From NCBI GenBank assembly GCA_013202635.1, contig JABMRO010000830.1:1-7970 (forward strand): a stretch of 7,970 bases of DNA. Reading direction: 5' to 3'. Source of the stretch: Planctomycetota bacterium (GTDB lineage: Bacteria; Planctomycetota; Phycisphaerae; Sedimentisphaerales; Anaerobacaceae). Position numbers and translations under genes: made by a program. The notes beneath the pieces were generated by a model that saw only the letters and a list, made by a program, of their open reading frames with translations, searched no databases and was not told where the DNA came from. Of the stretch, positions 5,695 to 7,970 are shown one piece after another. How positions within the stretch are numbered: position 1 is the stretch's first letter; each line of letters starts with the position of its first letter.

Positions 5695-7820
5695 TAAAAC
5701 ATAAAAATAAAACGCAGAATGGATTGATTAATCGGCAGCGTCGTATGCGGGGATTTATAATCAAGAGCAAACGGATGTGGGCGATTTTGATAGTTGCTGC
5801 AATTGCCCTGACTGGAGTGGTTTTGCTTGGTTCTATAAGGAAATCCGGCTCGGCCGGCTCAGGTACGAACATGAGCACATTTATTGTACGCCGGGATGAT
5901 TTAACCATTTCTGTAGCTGAAAGCGGCAGCATCAAAGCCCGTACTTCCATAGATATCAATTGCAAGGTCGATGGGCAGTCAACAATAATCAGTATTGTAC
6001 CTGAAGGTATTTTTATTACTGAAGAAGACGTAAAGAACGGTAAGGTGCTTGTTGAGCTGGACAGTTCAAATCTGGAAGAGCAGATAGCCACAAGGGAAAT
6101 TGATTTTGCCAGTAGCGAAGCGGCTAAAACTGAGGCAATAGAGGCGTACGATATTCAGGTAAAACAAAATGAGAGTGATACTGCGGCTGCTGAACTGGCG
6201 GTAAAGTTTGCCTTGCTGGACTTTAAGAAATACCTGGGTGAGAGCGTTGCAGAGAAGGTGATTGATGCCGTAGGTGAAGATCCGAATGCAAGTTTTGATA
6301 TGGTATCGCTCCTTGACGATTACGACCCCAACGATCCCAACAGTTTGGGCGGAGCGGCTTCGCAGCAATTGAATAATTTCCAGGATTCTATTATTCTTGC
6401 TACGGGCAACTTAGAAAAAATGGTTGACATTTTGGAAGGCACACAAAAGCTTTACGATGCAAATTACGCATCTGAGCTTGAGTTAAAAGGCGCCGAACTG
6501 GACGTGAGAAGTAGAAGGATTCAAAAGAAATCGTCCGAAGAAGATCTGGTATTGTATAAGCTTTATGATTTTCAAAAAGAATCAGAGAAGTTTCTAAGCG
6601 ATTATCATGAAGCAGGGCGTCAACTGGCGCGTACTCATGCCCAGAACCGCTCAAAGCTTGCACAAGCTCAGGCCAAGTTAAGAGGTGCAGAATCAACCTG
6701 GCGGCTTAGACGAGACCGGCTGGCAAAATTAAAAGAACAGATTGATGCATGTGTAATTAAGGCGCCTGCTCCGGGTCTGGTAGTTTATGGTTCGAGCGGT
6801 GATTTTATGCGAGGACGAACCAGGGTGATTGAAGAAGGAGGGACGGTTTATCAGCGACAAAAGATTATAGAACTGCCTAATCTAACACAAATGATCGCTG
6901 AAATAGATGTGCACGAGTCAGCGGTCGATAAAGTGCGTCCCGGTCAGAGGGCAAAAATCGTTGTAGATGCTTTTCCGGACCAATCATTTACGGGAGAAGT
7001 GCTCAAGGTTGCGCCTCTACCGGATCCGCAGCGTGGTTTTCTTAGTCCAGATATGAAGGTTTACAAGACGCAGGTGACCATAGAAGGATTTCATGATTAT
7101 CTCAAACCCGGAATGTCAACCAAGGTTGACATTCTTGTTGAGCAGTTGGAAGATGTTTTAATTGTACCTATTCAGGTTGTCGCAAGACGCGATGGTAAAA
7201 AAGTGTGCTATTGTTTGACGTCGAAAGGTTCAGAACCTCGCGAGGTGCAAACGGGTGCCTTTAACGATACATTCGTACAGATTATCGAAGGTTTGGAAGT
7301 CGGTGATGAAGTTTTATTGAATCCGCCGTTGGTAACTGAAACAGGTGCCTCAGGTAATTTATACGATAAGAAAAAGCCGGAGCAGGATCAGGCTGATGGC
7401 CCGGCTCGTGAGAGAGGACCCTCGCAAGAGCAGGGTGGCAGCCAACCACGGGGTGAAAGGCAACCTCGGGGCGGCGACGGGGCACAGGGTGAAAGACCCT
7501 CGCGGCAGCAGGGTGACAGACAACCTCGTGGCGGCGGGCCTCAGGGCGAAAGACCCTCGCGGCAGCAGGATGGCGGACAAGCTCAGGGTGGACAGTTTCA
7601 GCTAACGGACGAAATGACTGATAAGATACTGAGTGGTATGAAACAGTTCGACCCGGCTAAGGCCAAAGAGCTGGAGGAATTGCGGAAGAGTGACCCGGCA
7701 AAGTTTAAAGCGGAACTTATGAAGAGTATGCAGAGTATGCGTAATAAGATGAGACAAGGTGGAAGCGGTACGAGACAAGGACAAGGACAAGGCAATGCTG
7801 AACGTGGACAAAACCGTTAA
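5691..7820 (+). CDS. MacA/HlyD-type periplasmic adaptor with repetitive C-terminal tail (adaptor 2)
   Basis: This adaptor is homologous to adaptor 1 and belongs to a second ABC efflux module. From the ATG it is 709 aa, with a basic cytoplasmic end (1-29) and a membrane anchor (about 30-48). The first lipoyl half lies at about 70-125. A coiled-coil hairpin (about 128-350) carries an insertion at about 184-220. The second lipoyl half (CVIKAPAPGLVVYG, 354-367) is followed by a beta-barrel domain (about 401-484) and a membrane-proximal domain (about 487-548). It shares VDKVRPGQ-like and APLPDPQ (441-447) stretches with adaptor 1. Residues 560-709 are a long tail: Gly/Gln/Arg repeats (about 584-635), a charged, probably helical stretch (639-686) and a final RQGQGQG end. 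The ATG overlaps the channel stop by 4 bp, with GGGAGG at 5675-5680 as ribosome site. An in-frame GTG at 5673 would add six residues but is less likely. The tail's function is unknown. Confidence 0.94.
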   Translation: MIKHKNKTQNGLINRQRRMRGFIIKSKRMWAILIVAAIALTGVVLLGSIRKSGSAGSGTNMSTFIVRRDDLTISVAESGSIKARTSIDINCKVDGQSTIISIVPEGIFITEEDVKNGKVLVELDSSNLEEQIATREIDFASSEAAKTEAIEAYDIQVKQNESDTAAAELAVKFALLDFKKYLGESVAEKVIDAVGEDPNASFDMVSLLDDYDPNDPNSLGGAASQQLNNFQDSIILATGNLEKMVDILEGTQKLYDANYASELELKGAELDVRSRRIQKKSSEEDLVLYKLYDFQKESEKFLSDYHEAGRQLARTHAQNRSKLAQAQAKLRGAESTWRLRRDRLAKLKEQIDACVIKAPAPGLVVYGSSGDFMRGRTRVIEEGGTVYQRQKIIELPNLTQMIAEIDVHESAVDKVRPGQRAKIVVDAFPDQSFTGEVLKVAPLPDPQRGFLSPDMKVYKTQVTIEGFHDYLKPGMSTKVDILVEQLEDVLIVPIQVVARRDGKKVCYCLTSKGSEPREVQTGAFNDTFVQIIEGLEVGDEVLLNPPLVTETGASGNLYDKKKPEQDQADGPARERGPSQEQGGSQPRGERQPRGGDGAQGERPSRQQGDRQPRGGGPQGERPSRQQDGGQAQGGQFQLTDEMTDKILSGMKQFDPAKAKELEELRKSDPAKFKAELMKSMQSMRNKMRQGGSGTRQGQGQGNAERGQNR
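7440..7595 (+). repeat. Degenerate in-frame repeats coding the Gly/Gln/Arg/Pro-rich tail of adaptor 2
   Basis: The clearest pair is GGTGAAAGACCCTCGCGGCA (from 7488) and GGCGAAAGACCCTCGCGGCA (from 7545), offset by 57 bp or 19 codons. A second pair is GTGAAAGGCAACCTCGGGGC (from 7453) and GTGACAGACAACCTCGTGGC (from 7513), offset by 60 bp. In protein this gives repeated GERPSRQQ and GERQPRGG/GDRQPRGG units (about residues 584-635). All spacings are multiples of three, so copy changes would keep the frame. The tract is richer in G and C than its surroundings. Confidence 0.85.
7783..7787 (+). promoter_or_regulatory. Ribosome binding site of ATPase 2, inside the adaptor 2 coding end
   Basis: AAGGA lies 7 nt before the ATG at 7795. 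It sits in the codons for the RQGQGQG end of adaptor 2, so the same bases serve as coding sequence and as a Shine-Dalgarno site. It supports the start at 7795 over the in-frame ATG at 7849, which lacks a comparable site. Confidence 0.55.
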
Positions 7821-7970
7821 TTTCGATGATGATACTGCAATATTAAAGATGAACCAGTTGTGTAAGAATTACCAGCTTGGAACAGTGGAGCTGCGGGTCT
7901 TGCGCGATATCAATTTGACCATCAAAAAAGGTGAATATTTGGCCATTATGGGTCCCAGCGGCTCAGGCAA
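7795..7970 (+). CDS. ABC transporter ATPase, MacB/LolD type (module 2), cut by the window edge
   Basis: Only the first 58 codons are present. They read through an A-loop tyrosine (Y26, in CKNYQLG), a strand/turn IKKGEYLAIMG and the first six residues of Walker A (GPSGSG, 53-58); the next codon begins AA, fitting the expected lysine. The stretch IMGPSGSG is identical to the same part of the module 1 ATPase, so the same subfamily is indicated. The start overlaps the adaptor 2 end by 26 bp in another frame. Residues 1-15 are an acidic extension ahead of the usual fold start; ATG 7849 (residue 19) would remove it. By analogy with module 1 this subunit should pair with a permease encoded downstream. 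Confidence 0.9.
   Translation, partial: MLNVDKTVNFDDDTAILKMNQLCKNYQLGTVELRVLRDINLTIKKGEYLAIMGPSGSG

Noticed and set aside
5657..6091. Reverse-strand ORF of 144 codons over the start of adaptor 2
   Set aside because: It is antisense to the channel/adaptor junction, and its product shows no family motif; the forward frame codes a clear membrane anchor and lipoyl domain.
6309..6350. Calcium-binding or dockerin-like loop in adaptor 2 (LLDDYDPNDPNS)
   Set aside because: The Asp/Asn spacing does not follow a complete EF-hand loop and the stretch contains prolines; only an acidic insertion can be supported.
7440..7595. CRISPR-like array
   Set aside because: The repeats are degenerate, in frame, have no unique spacers and code a low-complexity protein tail.
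7345..7605. Forward ORF of 86 codons in another frame over the adaptor 2 repeat tract
   Set aside because: It arises from the repetitive GC-rich tract; its Arg-rich product follows the repeats in the wrong frame and it lacks independent support.
7795..7820. Frameshift or fusion between adaptor 2 and ATPase 2
   Set aside because: The adaptor has its own stop, and the ATPase has its own ATG and ribosome site; a 26-bp overlap of two intact genes explains the frames.

Overview
The window holds one complete and one incomplete ABC-type (MacAB-like) tripartite efflux system, all on the + strand, with a single outer-membrane channel gene between them. Both adaptors have an N-terminal membrane anchor and the channel looks like a lipoprotein, so this is a diderm bacterium. 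Several sequence habits resemble efflux proteins I associate with Planctomycetota (Phycisphaerae-like lineages): the channel's post-cysteine segment (ADKEVYQIIDDKW), its LTQAERNVLYQIR helix, the permease's IYFGDVFTRR block and the adaptors' shared APLPDPQ motif. That assignment comes from memory of family sequences, not from a search. Base composition looks moderate by eye and was not counted.

Module 1 (about 4-3730) is a tight operon of three genes. The periplasmic adaptor (581 aa) is followed with no gap by a MacB/LolD-type ATPase (241 aa). The ATPase overlaps by 14 bp the FtsX/MacB-type permease (422 aa). ATPase and permease are separate polypeptides, unlike E. coli MacB, where they are fused.

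A 335-bp gap (3731-4065) follows, AT-rich in its later part and without a convincing terminator. It contains a possible 12-codon leader ORF, a TATAAT box, and three competing starts for the next gene.

Module 2 (4066-7970) starts with the TolC/OprM-type channel (542 aa from the preferred start). This overlaps by 4 bp (ATGA) a second, larger adaptor (709 aa) with a repetitive Gly/Gln/Arg-rich C-terminal tail. That adaptor overlaps by 26 bp a second ATPase, which the window edge cuts inside its Walker A motif. A second permease is expected just downstream.

In the expected working model each ATPase dimer drives conformational change in its permease. The adaptor passes this on by bridging to the outer-membrane channel, and the substrate is moved from the periplasm or the outer leaflet of the inner membrane to the outside. 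The single channel may serve both modules, unless another channel gene lies upstream of position 1. Nothing in the window identifies the substrate. The overall system is of a known type. The more unusual points are the adaptor tails, an insertion in the second adaptor's hairpin, altered hairpin-tip motifs, and the leader of the channel gene.
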